From Alphaproteobacteria bacterium (GTDB taxonomy: Bacteria; Pseudomonadota; Alphaproteobacteria; UBA6615), in NCBI GenBank assembly GCA_030831135.1, contig JAURLR010000241.1, positions 1 to 6,780 on the forward strand: a stretch of 6,780 nucleotides of DNA. Direction: 5' to 3'. Position 1 is the first letter of the stretch. Each line of letters opens with the position of its first letter. Shown in pieces: positions 6,582 to 6,780 of this stretch. The notes beneath the pieces are model-generated. The model was not told the DNA's origin. It did not search any database and saw only the letters and a list, made by a program, of their open reading frames with translations. The translations under genes were made by a program, and so were the position numbers.

Positions 6582-6780
6582 ATGACCGAAACCCGGATCA
6601 CCGGAATTCAGGCCTGCGTCTTTGATGCCTATGGGACGCTGCTTGATTTCAACTCGGCTGTGATGCGCTGCGCCGACGAGATCGGGGACGATGCCACAAA
6701 GCTGTCGGATATCTGGCGCCAGAAACAGCTGCAGTACACCTGGTTGCGCAGTTTGATGGGGACACATGCCGATTTCTGGC
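6582..6780 (+). CDS. Haloacid dehalogenase, type II (partial, continues beyond right edge)
   Basis: The first 66 codons of a HAD-superfamily L-2-haloacid dehalogenase-like hydrolase. The nucleophile aspartate is D15 in VFDAYGTLLD (13-22), with the AYGT context that distinguishes type II haloacid dehalogenases from phosphatase-type HADs (DxDGT). The next helix has WRQKQLQYTWLRSLMG (45-60), nearly the same as remembered Xanthobacter DhlB; R46 matches the halide-binding Arg39 there. The family converts L-2-haloacids to D-2-hydroxyacids; the substrate of this member is not knowable from the fragment. The ATG at 6582 is 10 bases past the transglycosylase stop with only a weak GAGA-like ribosome site in the stop region, so it is probably cotranscribed with that gene. 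Confidence 0.9.
   Translation, partial: MTETRITGIQACVFDAYGTLLDFNSAVMRCADEIGDDATKLSDIWRQKQLQYTWLRSLMGTHADFW

Noticed and set aside
5576..6601. A 341-codon minus-strand open frame opposite the transglycosylase
   Set aside because: It covers the catalytic SLT domain in antisense; the plus-strand protein is complete and motif-rich, and the antisense product resembles nothing known to me.

Overview
The window looks like ordinary chromosome from a GC-rich alphaproteobacterium. The smpB, dapA and soluble lytic transglycosylase neighbourhood, together with a LiuR-type MerR regulator next to isovaleryl-CoA dehydrogenase, would fit the Caulobacterales, Maricaulales/Hyphomonadaceae or Rhodobacterales. 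That placement is inferred from gene content and order. I see no mobile elements, CRISPR array, tRNA or rRNA.

Left part (1-2971, minus strand): a tightly packed operon reads leftward. Its order is a LiuR-like MerR regulator, a PaaI-type hotdog thioesterase, isovaleryl-CoA dehydrogenase (ivd/liuA), a Rid-family protein without the classical catalytic arginine, and a short-chain dehydrogenase that runs off the left edge. Two of the junctions are TGATG stop/start overlaps. This looks like the start of a leucine/isovalerate catabolic operon. The carboxylase, hydratase and lyase genes of the pathway are not in the window and may lie beyond position 1.

Control region (2972-3052): the stretch between the regulator and smpB is short and strikingly AT-rich. 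It holds a perfect 18-bp palindrome next to the regulator start. The palindrome overlaps a possible promoter in the MerR-type geometry, and the predicted transcription start coincides with the start codon, so the operon mRNA may be leaderless and autoregulated.

Middle (3053-4432, minus strand): dapA (lysine/diaminopimelate synthesis) followed by smpB (trans-translation), 24 bases apart and probably one transcript. A 168-base divergent intergenic region separates dapA from the rightward genes.

Right part (4601-6780, plus strand): an exported Slt70-like lytic transglycosylase, then 10 bases later the first 66 codons of a type II L-2-haloacid dehalogenase that continues past the right edge.

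DapA supplies the diaminopimelate used in peptidoglycan and the transglycosylase cleaves peptidoglycan, so the divergent pair has a loose cell-wall theme. I do not see strong evidence of a wholly new system. The most interesting parts are the regulator/operator/leaderless-promoter arrangement and the presence of an Arg-less Rid protein and an SDR in a leucine-degradation operon.
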